Positions 35,050 through 45,623 of a stretch of 64,000 nt of DNA are shown here, in pieces; positions within the stretch are counted from its first letter, which is position 1, and every line of letters begins with the position of its first letter. The notes under the pieces were generated by a model, which worked only from the letters and a program-made list of their open reading frames with translations, was not told the DNA's origin and ran no database searches. The DNA comes from Palaemon carinicauda (lineage: Eukaryota; Arthropoda; Malacostraca; Decapoda; Palaemonidae), in assembly GCF_036898095.1 (NCBI RefSeq), contig NC_090767.1, forward strand, positions 26,347,654-26,411,653. Reading direction: 5' to 3'. The translations under genes were made by a program, and so were the position numbers.

Positions 35050-35300
35050 ATCACAGTTTTATCGAAAGTCAGTTGTTCTGTCACTGAATACAAACCCTCC
35101 GCTATTTATAGGGGAATTCGCCGAAAGACGAGCTATGATAACTTTAGCCAGGGAAAACCACCCCAACCACTAGTTAGTGGTAGGGGTAGCTGGCTAACAT
35201 GCTCACTCACACACCTTTGCTGAGCAACCATTTTGCTTTCTGGCTCGGTAGCAGATGGACGTTGCCCCGCTCTCTCCCGCCAAGACTAGCCATTTGAATA
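35050..35300. mobile_element. Solo or truncated DIRS terminal repeat
   Basis: TCACTGAATACAAACCCTCC, GCTATTTATAGGGG, TAGTGGTAGGGGTAGCTGGC and CTCACTCACACACC follow the same order as the left terminal repeat of DIRS-C (35306-35520), but diverged. It has no partner in the window. DIRS-C starts directly after it. Confidence 0.5.
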
Positions 35301-36389
35301 ATACTTTGTTCCGTAACCGAAATACAAACCACGCTATTTACATTGGGTTTACCTTTTAGCGTAGCTGAAATGGCGAGCCATTAGAATTTAACAAGGGAGT
35401 ATTACCCCCGCACTAGGTAGCAGGGGGTTAGGGGAGTGGTAGCTAGCTACCCCTCCCCCCCTCACACACCGGTGAACTGCTTCACTTCACTTTTGGCTCG
35501 GACATGGACAGACGTCTCTGTCTTTGTCCTCGCTTGGCAGCCATTGTTTGTTTTGTCTTTTCTTAATCACTTACTTTTCTTTTACTCAATATATATGTAA
35601 ACATTTTCTCATGTTTATGTATATATTTGAGTATAGAAATCAGTAAGGTTCCTTTTCAGAGTTTGTGCTTGTGTGTGTAGAGTACGATATCTCCGTGGAG
35701 CCCTCGGCAGTTAGGCCACCATGGTGTAATTTCATGGGTCGCGATCGAGTTTGACTTCGGTCTTTCTCTCTCTCTCTCTTTGAGGTCGTTCACCCTTTTA
35801 CTACATTACTTTTACTACGTCTGAGTAGCTTCCTTCCCGTGTGGGTGGGGTTGCTACGCCGTACGTTTTGTTTCAATTAGTTTATGAATCTAATTGTATT
35901 TGTTGATTTTTCAGCTTTGTAGAACGATTCCTTTCGGGGTTTTCGTTCTTTCTTTAGTGTTCATTCATTTTTAAATTACATAATTACATAGTTACATAAT
36001 TATAATTGTTATAATTCTGTGTTGGTTACAGCTCTCCTTCCGTGAGTGTAAGTGGTTGTGAGGGCACGTGCCTGTTGTGTAATTCTTGTTCCTTTCCCTC
36101 GGGATTCCTCTTCGGAGCCTTCCCGGGGGAATGAATGTTAACTAATGATTTTTGTTTTTATTTTTCACAGTTACCGATCTAGTTCGTTTCTGTAATCGGA
36201 GTGAGCTGTCTTGTTGAGGCCTGGGGATTCGGCTGTTGCTGCCTCCCCTATAGATCTTCGTCAGGATGTCTCCTTCTCCTGGAAGTACTCCTGTGACGAT
36301 TGACAGCTCTCCAGTTCATTTTAGAACACTCAGGAGGCTCGCCTCCTTGGGTGGGTAACTTTCCTTCCGAGGGAAGTTTTCCTGTCCAG

Positions 36390-38862
36390 GCTTGAGTTTT
36401 TCCCCTTTGGGGGGTTCTTCTCTTGTCTTTTTTTCATGCGACTATGCTCTTGGTGCTGAGTGGTCGCACCTGCAGTTACGCTCAGGAGCCTGGGCAACTG
36501 CAGGAGCCCTTCTTTGGATGATTGCTCTTTTTAGGTCACTGGCTGACCCGTCTCTTCTACGAAGTGTTTCTCTTTCGTTCGCGAGAGAGTACACTCATAG
36601 AGCCTCCTCTTCGGAGGACTCTTCTGCTGTTGTTGCTGTTGGCCGCCTTCGCCGTAAGGCTCTCCGTCCGCTACGTCGTAAGGGCCTCCCATCTCCCTAT
36701 AAGGGTGCTAAGAGGCGCCTTTTTGAATCTCCGTATGCAGCCTACAACTCCTTCTTCTTGATCTTCTGCCCCTGGTGCAGATGGACAGCAGTCTGACCTC
36801 GTCTTCCGACGGGCAACGGTCTTGCGACGGACATCAGTCTCCCGACGGACAACGATCCCTTCGGGGCAAAGGGTTGCCTCCCACGGGGGTGCTTCCCTTG
36901 CGTGTCAGGGTTCCCCTGCGTGCCCTTCTGCAGTGTTCTCTCCTGCTCAGTGTTAGCGCACAGGCACTCTCCTGCTCATCAGCGTTTTCCTGATCGCTAG
37001 CGCTCTTCTGTTCGCCAGCGCTCTCCTGTTCGTCAGCGCTCTCCTGATGATCGTCTCTGCTGTTCCTGTTGGTTCCTGTTACGCGCCCTGTGCGCCCACG
37101 TTCGCCCTCGCGATCTAAAACCTCGGTTCAGGTCTTGGACAAGGACTCTTCTTCTACGCACAGGATTCCACGCGTTGCCTTCTGCTCGCCAGCGACCACA
37201 GACGCGTCAACGTTCGCCTGCTCGTCAGCGATCTCCTACGCGTCAACGATCGCCATCGATCTGCCACGCGTGTCAGTACCCCTGGACACCATCAGTAGTG
37301 ATCAAGCGCTCGCCTGCTGTGGACCACGATCTCCGGTAGCTGAGTCTTGCCGTAGATCTTCCTCCTGCTCGCCAGCGCTCACCTTTACTTCTGTCCTTCT
37401 GTGCGCCAGCTTTCTTCAATCGCCAGCGCACATCTGGGCGCCCTTTTCTGCCACGCACCAATGGGCGCCAACGGTTATTTCTGACCGTCCAGGATCGCCT
37501 GATTAACAGCTTGCTTCAGCGCTCACCTTCCTGATGCACCTGCGCGCCTTCTGTTAGCGCGATGCGCGCTAACCATCCCTAGTCTCTTACGCGTTAGCGA
37601 TCGCCTACGCGCCCGCGCGATTCTTTGCCTGCGCGCTAGCGTTTTGTTAACGCACCACCGCTCGCCAACGCGCCGCCGCTTGCTGACGCGCCTTCACTCG
37701 CCAAAACGCGCCATCGCTCGTCAACGCGCCATCGGTCTCCCGACCGCCTGCGCTAACCCGCACGCCCACGTGCCCGCGAGACCGCGAGACCGCACGCCCA
37801 CGTGCCCACGAGACCGCGAGACCGCACGCCCACGTGCCCGCGCGGCTACGCTCATGCGCGCTCGCGCACATGCGCTTCAATGTTCGCCTGCGTGCGAACC
37901 AACGGTATTCCATCGCGCGGACCGACGGTGTTCCGTCGCGCGGACCGACGGTGTTCCATCGTGCGAACGTCGGCTTGTTTCCTGCAGTTTCCATTGCTCG
38001 CCTACGGGTCATCGCTCGCCGACCACCAGCTCTCGCCCTTCCTACCACGCTCGCCCTCCTTCTGCGCTCCTTCGCGCACTTTCGTTTTGCGCTCCTGCGT
38101 GCCCGCACATGGGCGCTTCCACGTTCGGCCACGCGCAAACCATTGATTTACCATCGCGCGAGCGCCAGGGTGATTGCGACCGCGATTCCCGTCGGGGTTT
38201 CGCAACATGGCCAGCCTGGCGAGTCTTCTGGAGCGTATTTCCAGAACACGGTCCTCACCCCGTAAACGCAGAGCATGGCACATGCAGGAGCAGGAAGAAT
38301 CTTCAGGGAGGTCTGAGCAACATTCTTCTTTCCAGAACCTGGGTTAGCCCTTCCTCGTCATTCCCTGGAAGGGTTTTGCCAGGGAGCTTTCCGTTCGAGA
38401 TTTCTCCGTCGGCCAAGGGGTTACTGGTTTACCCCTTCGTCTTCTCCGTATCGTGAAAGGGGCTTACCAGGTCCTTTCCCTCCTCGGTGGCGACCCGAGG
38501 TTTTGTACAAGGAAGCTCCAGGAAGATCATGGGTACTTTCCTCCTCTCGGGCTCAAGCACCTTGGCGTTTCGTCGCCAAGTTTAGAACTTGCGGGCAAGC
38601 TCGATGTTGGACCATCTAGACGCAATGACCGAGGGCTTCCTCTCGGGTGTCTCATCCGTGGATGTCGACAAGCTCAGACACTTCCATCCTTGGGAAGAGC
38701 TTGTTTGTGCCCAAGGACAGAGACATGGACAGGGGTTGTGCGGAGGAAGTCGACTTCCGTTTTCTCTCCTCCAAGGCGCTTTCTTCCAGACCCTATAGGC
38801 CTCCAGCGCCTCTTTCTTTCAGCCTCGTCGGCCTAAGTTATCGGACCGGCTATGGCAGCTAA
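36390..38862 (+). pseudogene. DIRS-C gag-like region with GC-rich internal repeats
   Basis: Open but shifting frames (36392-36796, 37069-37506, 37644-38456, 38453-38836). Arg/Ser/Pro-rich, with pieces such as SPSRSKTSVQVLD typical of DIRS gag. From about 36950 to 38170 the GC content rises sharply because of reiterated CGCTCTCCTG and ACGCGCC units. It has a roughly 36-bp repeat (CGCACGCCCACGTGCC..., 37757-37840) and a roughly 30-bp repeat (GCGCGGACCGACGGTGTTCC, about 37910-37970). No single intact gag frame. Confidence 0.55.
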
Positions 38863-39049
38863 GACGAGGTGTCCAATAGCAGTCCCCTCCTGTCAGGAAC
38901 AGGTAGCACGGGAGGCTCTCCCGGGGGGGCATAATCCTAGAGGGAGCGGCAGAGTTCACGAACTCTAGGATTGGCAACCCCCCCTTGCAGGTCTCACGCT
39001 GGGAGGATGCCTAGGGTTACTCATCCGGATAACAGCTTCCCGATGCCGA

Positions 39050-40250
39050 TTCCTGCACGATCTCCGTGATCAGCCAAGGATATCGCGCCTCGCTCTTACC
39101 ATCTCTCCGTCTCTGTCAGCGAATTCAGTGTCACTGAACCTCTATGCCATGGGGTCGGCAAGAGTTTTGCCCGTTTGGGTAGAATGATCCATGCCTTAGG
39201 AGTAGGTCCTCCATAGGGTCGTCGACGGCTTCACCCCCCGGCTTCTTCAGTCAATCCTTTCTCGTAGGAAAGCATCTGAGACGGGAATTCCGTAGTCGAC
39301 CTCTCAGCTCTGATCAAGTTTGTCGAACAAACTTCGTCCAGCGTGGAACAGCAGCATCGATCAGACTGGTAACGAGGCGGCAGGACTCCTTAGGCCCTGG
39401 ATCGGAAGGACGGGTACTTTCAGTTTCCATTCCATCCATCTTCCAGGAAGCTCGTGGAATTCAGCCTAGACTGCAGGTATTCCTGCTTAAGATGCAGTGT
39501 GGCGATCCCGCCGTGGCATAGCAGTTTTTTCCCCAGAGAACTCTCCCTGCTTTCCTCATGGCCGCTCAAGAGCAGGCTTCCGCCTCCTTCGCCTTTTGGA
39601 GGTCTGGTCAACTCCGGTAGGCTCGGGTTCGACCTTCTTCAGCGCCGGGACAAGCTTCCGGATGCTTACCATGAGTGGGGGTTCATGGTATTTTGCTAGG
39701 AGCCTTCTCTTCTTCTGCCTCAACATCTGGAGTACCTAGCCATGATATTGAGTTAACGGCCTTACCACGTTGGAAACACCGCTTCTCGTCCGTCCAGCAA
39801 GGTTAAGCAACGTCGGGTCTGGTTGGTACTTGGATGGGTGACCGCCTGGGGACGCCAGATGCTGTTGCCTCCTCCTCCGAGCCTTCCCTTCAGTTGACTG
39901 TGGCAAGGCTGAGGAGAGTCGCAGTACCTGTTCTCAGTCAAGCAGAGCTTTCAGCCCTACCTTGGAACGTTTCCTAGGTCTCTTTTCCTCATTGACCCGG
40001 CTAAAGTCCCGAACGGTCGCCTCAGGATAAGTTCCCTGTGGGGCGGCCCAAGTTCCGGTGGTTTCAAAGCAACGATTAACCGGACCTTCTGGCCCCTATG
40101 GGACCAGCGGAACGTTTAGACCTGCAATGGGTGTTGAACTATGGAACCTCTTGATGGGAGTGGATATTCTCGTCCTTTCCCCACATTTTTGATGCTGTTC
40201 CCGGACTCGTCAAAGAAAAGGGGGGGGGGGGGCTTGTTCCGGTTCAGGCT
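39050..40250 (+). pseudogene. DIRS-C reverse-transcriptase region, broken
   Basis: Short frames read like DIRS RT: RKDGYFQFPFHPSSRKLVEF (about 39400), the LPDAYHEWGFM block (about 39650) and HLEYLAMIL (about 39720-39748), where intact elements have LEYLGM-like residues. After the 5S-like insert, GRLRISSLWGG (about 40015) matches the thumb region. Many stops; no catalytic YxDD-like block found intact. Confidence 0.5.
39752..39869 (+). rRNA. 5S rRNA-like sequence (pseudogene) inside DIRS-C
   Basis: The 118 bases align end to end with animal 5S rRNA as I know it. ACGGCCTTACCACGTTGGAA and CACCGCTTCTCGTCCG form the 5' half. GGTTAAGCAACGTCGGGTCT is the A-box region. TACTTGGATGGGTGACCGCC, then TGGGGACGCCAGATGCTGTT, form the C-box and 3' stem. 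Length matches the family. Several changes (GATCACCGAAG replaced by GTCCAGCAAGG) and no T-run terminator downstream make it unlikely to be expressed. It sits directly after the RT codons for LEYLAMIL, so it interrupts the reverse-transcriptase region. Confidence 0.85.
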
Positions 40251-42000
40251 TATGGTGAGGACCTGAAGGATACCTCTCCATCATTCAGGCAGGCTTAGGG
40301 GCCGTAGTCTGGCCCCTCTACAGATCCTTCAGCTCCTGCCGAGTCGCTCCGTGCGCGACGACTTAATGGTACTGGCGTATTCCAACCAGCAAGGGACGCA
40401 TTTTCATACCTTCGCATCTTGCAGTAGAGATACTGAGATGATTTGAGATCCTCTCAATACCACTATCGGCTCGCTCATTCCGGGCAGAGGAATGTTCTCT
40501 CCGACTATCTGAGCAAAGCCTCGCAGATAGAGTCTACCTGGGGGTCTTTGGCCTTTAGTAACCAGCAAGTCCTGGCCCGGGGGACCTGATCGCGACAGCT
40601 TGGAACTTCAAGCTTCCGCTGTTCTTCCATCCAGTCTCAGACCCAAGACTCTTTAGCAAGATGCATTCCGGTGATGGTGGGACAACATCGACGCCTGCGT
40701 TTTCCCTCCTTTGTTGTCTGTTGAGAATGGGTCTCAACAAGACCAGGTTGTCTGTCAACCTTTCGATGGCCCTGAGAGCTCCACTGGGACTATACGCGGA
40801 ACGGTTTCCGGACCCTCTGCTCCCCCTGACGGAACTCCCGGGAGAGCTTCTCCCACGGCACAGGCTACTCAAACAACCATACTGCAACATCTTTCACAAG
40901 CCGGGGCATCGCTTCGGCTTCACGCCTGGAGACACTACGCCTCCTCCTCAAGAAGAGACAACCCGCTACAGTCGCGGGGTGGAGGTCGCGTCATCTGCGA
41001 TAGTCATCCGCAGGGGTCTACCAGGCGAAGTGGAGAGTCTTCTGTGGTTGGTGTCATGGGAGAGATACCTCTTCCCTTGAGGCCTCTTCTCCAGCAATAA
41101 CGAACTTATTGCTTTTCGGCGGGAGGAAACTCCTTTCTGCTCTCGGCAGTGAAGCCTGTCGCTCAGCCTTTCCCTGGCCTTCAGGCTGAAAGGAATAAAC
41201 TTTTTCCTTCCCGCTGGACCTTTACTCGCTCATGTGAAGCTGCGAATGTCCCTGCCCCCAGTCGGAGTGAGACCTCCAACATGGAGCATGGTTCGGACTT
41301 TTTAGTCCGTTAAGAGATCTTCTCAAGACCCGTTACGTCAGGCCTCTGATCGTATTCCGTCTTGGGGCTCCTGCTCACTCTGGCCTCAGCCAGTGTGTAA
41401 GCTAGACTCAGAATCTTGGGGTCCCGGCCCTTCGGTCCAATTCCTTCAAGATTCCGAGTCACCATTCTGTATCAGATGACCCAAACCTTCTCCTTCTTGC
41501 CAGTAAAGGAATCGAGGGGTTATCTTTGGGAACAGCTGCAGTTTGTCCTCACGTGCAGCTGGGTTGGGAGCACAAGAAGGACACAGGGGAGAGTCACCAG
41601 CTCGGACTCAAGGACATTCATCTCGACCTGAATCCAGACCCTCCCCCGTCACGTCGCCCTACAGTACGATGTCGGATACATCGCAACGTCCCTCGCCTTC
41701 GAGTAATACTACTCTGTGACGCAGGTGCTACAAGCTGGAGTCTGGAAGCGTCTAATGACCTTCGCAGCCTGCTTCCTGCAGGACGTGACCCACAGGAGTA
41801 TCGATATGTTTCTATCGCTCTGTGGTGGCTACACAACAGCTGGTCTAACCTCAGGCTCCTTTTTGGACAGGTAGCAGAAGGTTAAGGGCATTGTTATCAG
41901 GTTTTAGTCTGCATGAACGAAATAAGTATGTCTGGCCCTTACTTCTTTCTTCATCATCCCCTCTACTGGGAAGCAGCATCCTGGTCTCTGCATAGCTGAC
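40250..42000 (+). pseudogene. DIRS-C RNase H and tyrosine-recombinase remnants
   Basis: RNase H-like: SNQQGTHFHTF (about 40380) aligns with the TAYIAKQGGTHL block of DIRS-A. VFPPLLSVENGSQQDQVVCQ (from about 40697) aligns with YVFPPFKILYKVLQKF, as also in the frame MGLNKTRLSVNLSMALRAPL. Recombinase N-terminus: GVYQAKWRVFCGWC (about 41020) aligns with VYQSKWEVFR of DIRS-A. The catalytic H-x-x-R and Tyr cannot be found in frame. Confidence 0.5.
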
Positions 42001-42329
42001 CTCAAACCTCTGCAGGTAAACCATGCTTCCTTGTATTCCGAGTATTGAGTCAATACTGTCGCGTCCCCCATACCCTGACGAGGTGGTATTGGGAACGTCC
42101 TAACCCAGAGTTCCTTCTGGAACTCCAGGTCAACTGCTTAGGACGGGTCACACTTCTTCCTTCACACACAAGCTTATGTAGGCCACACGTTTCCTTGCGG
42201 AGCAAGGAACTTGTGAGGTGCAGGGACTCCTTTTCTCGAGTGCGACTAACTCGGATTTTGAGTCCCCGGGTAAAGCCAAAGCCAGTAAGGCTGGGGACTT
42301 TCCACCCTTCCTAAGGGTAAGTCACCCTA

Positions 42330-42678
42330 TGTAAATAGCGTGGTTTGTATTTCGGTTACGGAATAAATGACAAATTCGGAGATAATTTGTATTTTTCCTA
42401 ACCATACAAACCTTAGCTATTTACACATATTTGCCTGCCAGCCCTGTCCCCCAAAGCAAGTCCTACCTCTAAGTGAAGTGAAGAAGTTCACCGGTGTGTG
42501 AGGGGAGGAGGGGTAGCTAGCTACCACTCCCCTACCCACTTGCTAACTAGCGCGGGGGTAATACACCCTCGTTAAATTCTAATGGCTCGTCATTTCAGCT
42601 AGGCAGAAAGTAAACCCTATGTAAATAGCTAAGGTTTGTATGGTTAGGAAAAATACAAATTATCTCCGAATTTGTCAT
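42330..42678. repeat. DIRS-C internal complementary region and right terminal repeat
   Basis: TATGTAAATAGCGTGGTTTG...CGGTTACGGAATAAATGACA...CCTAACCATACAAACC is a junction of the complements of the two element tips. About 42465-42678 is the inverted copy of the left terminal repeat. It ends TCCGAATTTGTCAT. Confidence 0.8.
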
Positions 42679-42799
42679 ATTACTTTGGAAGATTGTCATT
42701 TTTATATTATTAATCCCACAAAGCTTTAATTACAGTAATTTCAACTTCAGATCTATAAAATATATTTGTTCTCACTCGAATATAAGCCTATGTCCTTTG

Positions 42800-45230
42800 A
42801 TGAAAGTATGCTTTAAGCAAAGCTGGACAAGTGTACTAGAACTTAACGAGGTGGCAGTAGTTAGCTGGAGGATGGTGGGCGAGCCCCTTTCACCCAACAA
42901 GCCACTTTGGTCCCACTTTGTTTACAACTAGTATGGATTGTTGAGATTAAACTTCTAATACTAGCAGTATTAGGATGTAAGCAGAATTTTGTCACTACCA
43001 CAGCGACTGCTCTCCATGCCTAACGGTTCCACGCACGAAAGTATTCCGCACACAAGGATTCCATGTGCATTTTCTCCGTGTTCCCAGTGTCCATGCACGC
43101 ACACACAGGCTCTACTCGTATGCAGGGCTCCACCTATACATGCTCTTAATTTACTGCCGTTCACACACACGTGTGCTCCACTTGCTCTTGTGATACACAC
43201 ATACACCATGATCCACATGCATCTATAATTCATGCGGTCAGTGTCTACAATCGACAAACATGAGCATGATGATGTTGACAAGGAACATGATGACGTTGAC
43301 AGAATGTCATCGTTGACCTTTTCCTCACTGGTCACCTGCTGACCGAACCTCCTGGCACCTGGGTCCCATGCACACCAAGGATACATGTCCTCGATGGTCT
43401 ACATATGTTTGGTCTCCACTCGATAGGACATCATGCATTAAAACACCACATGCTTGAACTCCTTGAGCATATGTTTCAGTGGTCGTAATGTTCGAGACAC
43501 AAGGCACCTTTCTCGGGCTTCTCATCGTAGAGATGATGTATCAAGATCTTCTTATGTACCAAGTCCAATTAAATCACAAGTTTCACCCCACCCCAGCATC
43601 AAGACTGAGCAATGAAATTGGACCTCCCTACTTTTCCTTGTGCTTAATTAGAAACAGGTGACTTCACATACCACTCGCAGAGCCCTTACGATCATCGAGA
43701 TTCCACATTGTACGCATGTTACCATCCCCTACAGGAAGAGGTTTTGGCTCTTCCTTCTCCTTCTGGTACAGAGCAGGATCTCAGGTGGTGGGGACAAAGA
43801 GTGAAAGCCTTTTCCACTATCCAACGTGTATTCGCTCAACTTCCCCTATCACCTCATCCTTTCCGATATCATCTACCAGTATTCTACTTTGCCTTTTGCT
43901 GAGTCATTGGATGGGATGCCAGCTACCCCGAAGAGAAGAAAGACGTAGTCACCATAGCACAAGAAGTCCAATCGAACCGAGTTTCATGAAACCTCTCTAA
44001 AACGTTTTATGGGAGGAGCATTGTTATACCAAAACCCCAACATCCCTAGGAGGGGGTTTTGGTATGAAGTGGAGAGCTAATAGTGTTAGGTCCTATACAA
44101 GATTAACCACAAGAACTGCTTGCATCAGGACTGTTCTCTATCTTCCTTCACAAGTGAAGCTCCTCAATCTTCACTGTGAAGGATACAGCTCAACCCACCC
44201 TCCTTGGTTCAGAAATTTGTGATCTGGACCTAGAATCCTGCTGCTCATGACTTCAATTCCTCTTGCATCTCTTCCTTACAAGAAGTGACTGGTGGGGACA
44301 GGGATAACTTGTCTTCTTATCCTAGGTGAACACCGCAACTCTCCCTACAGCAACCGAAGGTATAAGAAAATGATCCTAAAACTTGGTGGGACATTCAGGT
44401 TTGCTTGTCTTGAAGGCGAGGAGATGAAAGGATCCCCCTCCACTCGAGCGCAGGAGGTCAACCATGTAGGATCTCTGCCAGCTCTCAGGAAGAACCTGTC
44501 AGGGGCACAATTCTTATACACGAGAATTGGGTAACAATAAACTTGAGCCTCCTCTCCCAATACCTTTGTTTTGGACACTATATGAGGTAAGCGACATGCT
44601 CGAGTAACTTTTCTTATGTTACAAACAAGTTTCGATTATTATTATCTGCCCCATCTTCCTAGACGAAGGGAGAGGGGATTTCTTTGGCCAAGTGTAAACA
44701 AACCCATTTCTCATAAATGAAAAGACATTCAGACAACATATTCTCCAAACAGATTTAGGTTCTTCCTTGACTGTCTACTAAGTCCTTGGTCATTCTAACA
44801 CCTACCTCCTCTTCAATGCCCATGTTGTTAGGAGGTTAACATTAGTCATAACTTTCCCTACTGTAGAGGACTGAAGCGCTTTGATATTTCCCCAGAAGAT
44901 AACCCAACCTGTTTAGTTATAGGGACTGCTTCCCCGCTAAGGATGAATCTCCTGTTAAAGGACAAAAGGTTTATTAAATTCCTGTAAGAATAAATCACAA
45001 ATTTTTAAAGTAATTTTTATTTTTCCTAACTTTACAAATCTTGAGGCCTATAAGTTGCACTTTCTACATCAACAACCCTGTATGTCCTAGGTTTAAGGTA
45101 AAAATGGAACGTCTGTGTCTTGTCATGTGGGCAGGGCTTACTCGCCACCCTCCAACTATCAGCATCTCTTTCAGCTTTGCTGAAACCATATTACTTTTGA
45201 ATTTTGTGATGCTATTTTAATGCTTCAATT
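42800..45230. mobile_element. DIRS-D: degraded DIRS-like element
   Basis: Left TTTAAGCAAAGCTGG...TTAGCTGGAGGATGGTGGGC (about 42812-42880) and right GCCACCCTCCAACTATCAGC...TCAGCTTTGCTGAAACC (about 45150-45190) are inverted partners. AATTTTTATTTTTCCTAACT (about 45012) resembles the internal complementary region of DIRS-C. The interior (43000-44990) has only short frames, with no intact domain; CA-rich and Ser/Pro-rich pieces could be old gag. Family assignment is by structure only. Confidence 0.45.
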
Positions 45231-45623
45231 TCCCATAAATTCAAGTTACTCTTAAATTCAGATTTTTAAACATGAGACTTACCTGGTAGTTATATATATA
45301 GCTTGCGTCCCTGACGTCACGGCAGAAAATTCAAAACTCGCGCCAATCGCCGATTGGATAGCCAGGTGTACTACCTGCGCACCCTAGCGAGGTACCTCGG
45401 AACCATCCCCTGTTACCTCATATCTTCTCTGCCGCTGATAGCGGCAACATTGTTGGATATTCTCCTCACTTTTTTCCTGATATTATTGCTGTCTTTTTGG
45501 TGAAGTACAATAATTTGGTTTTTGACTCTCGCTAGATTGGTTTTTCTCTTGGATACTTTTGATTTATGTTTGGATATTGATATTTTGACTTCCTTGTTTT
45601 GATCTCTCTAACAATTTTTCAAA

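Larger units (their letters stand above)
35306..42678 (+). mobile_element. DIRS-C: DIRS-like tyrosine-recombinase retrotransposon, decayed, 7.4 kb
   Basis: Left terminal repeat (about 35306-35520) and right terminal repeat (about 42465-42678) are inverted copies: CGGTGTGTGAGGGG...GTAGCTAGCTACCACTCCCC against GGGGAGTGGTAGCTAGCTAC...CACACACCGGTGAA. An internal complementary region at 42330-42430 consists of the complement of the left tip (TAGCGTGGTTTGTATTTCGG) joined to that of the right tip (GAATTTGTCAT reversed), the DIRS signature. Order: leader, gag-like (36390-38860), RT (about 39050-40200) split by a 5S-like insert, RNase H (about 40250-40900), recombinase (about 40930-42000). Frames are broken throughout. 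Confidence 0.8.

Noticed and set aside
37647..38138. Arg-rich minus-strand frame opposite DIRS-C gag
   Set aside because: Shadow of the GC-rich repeats on the + strand; Arg/Ala-rich composition follows from CGC units.
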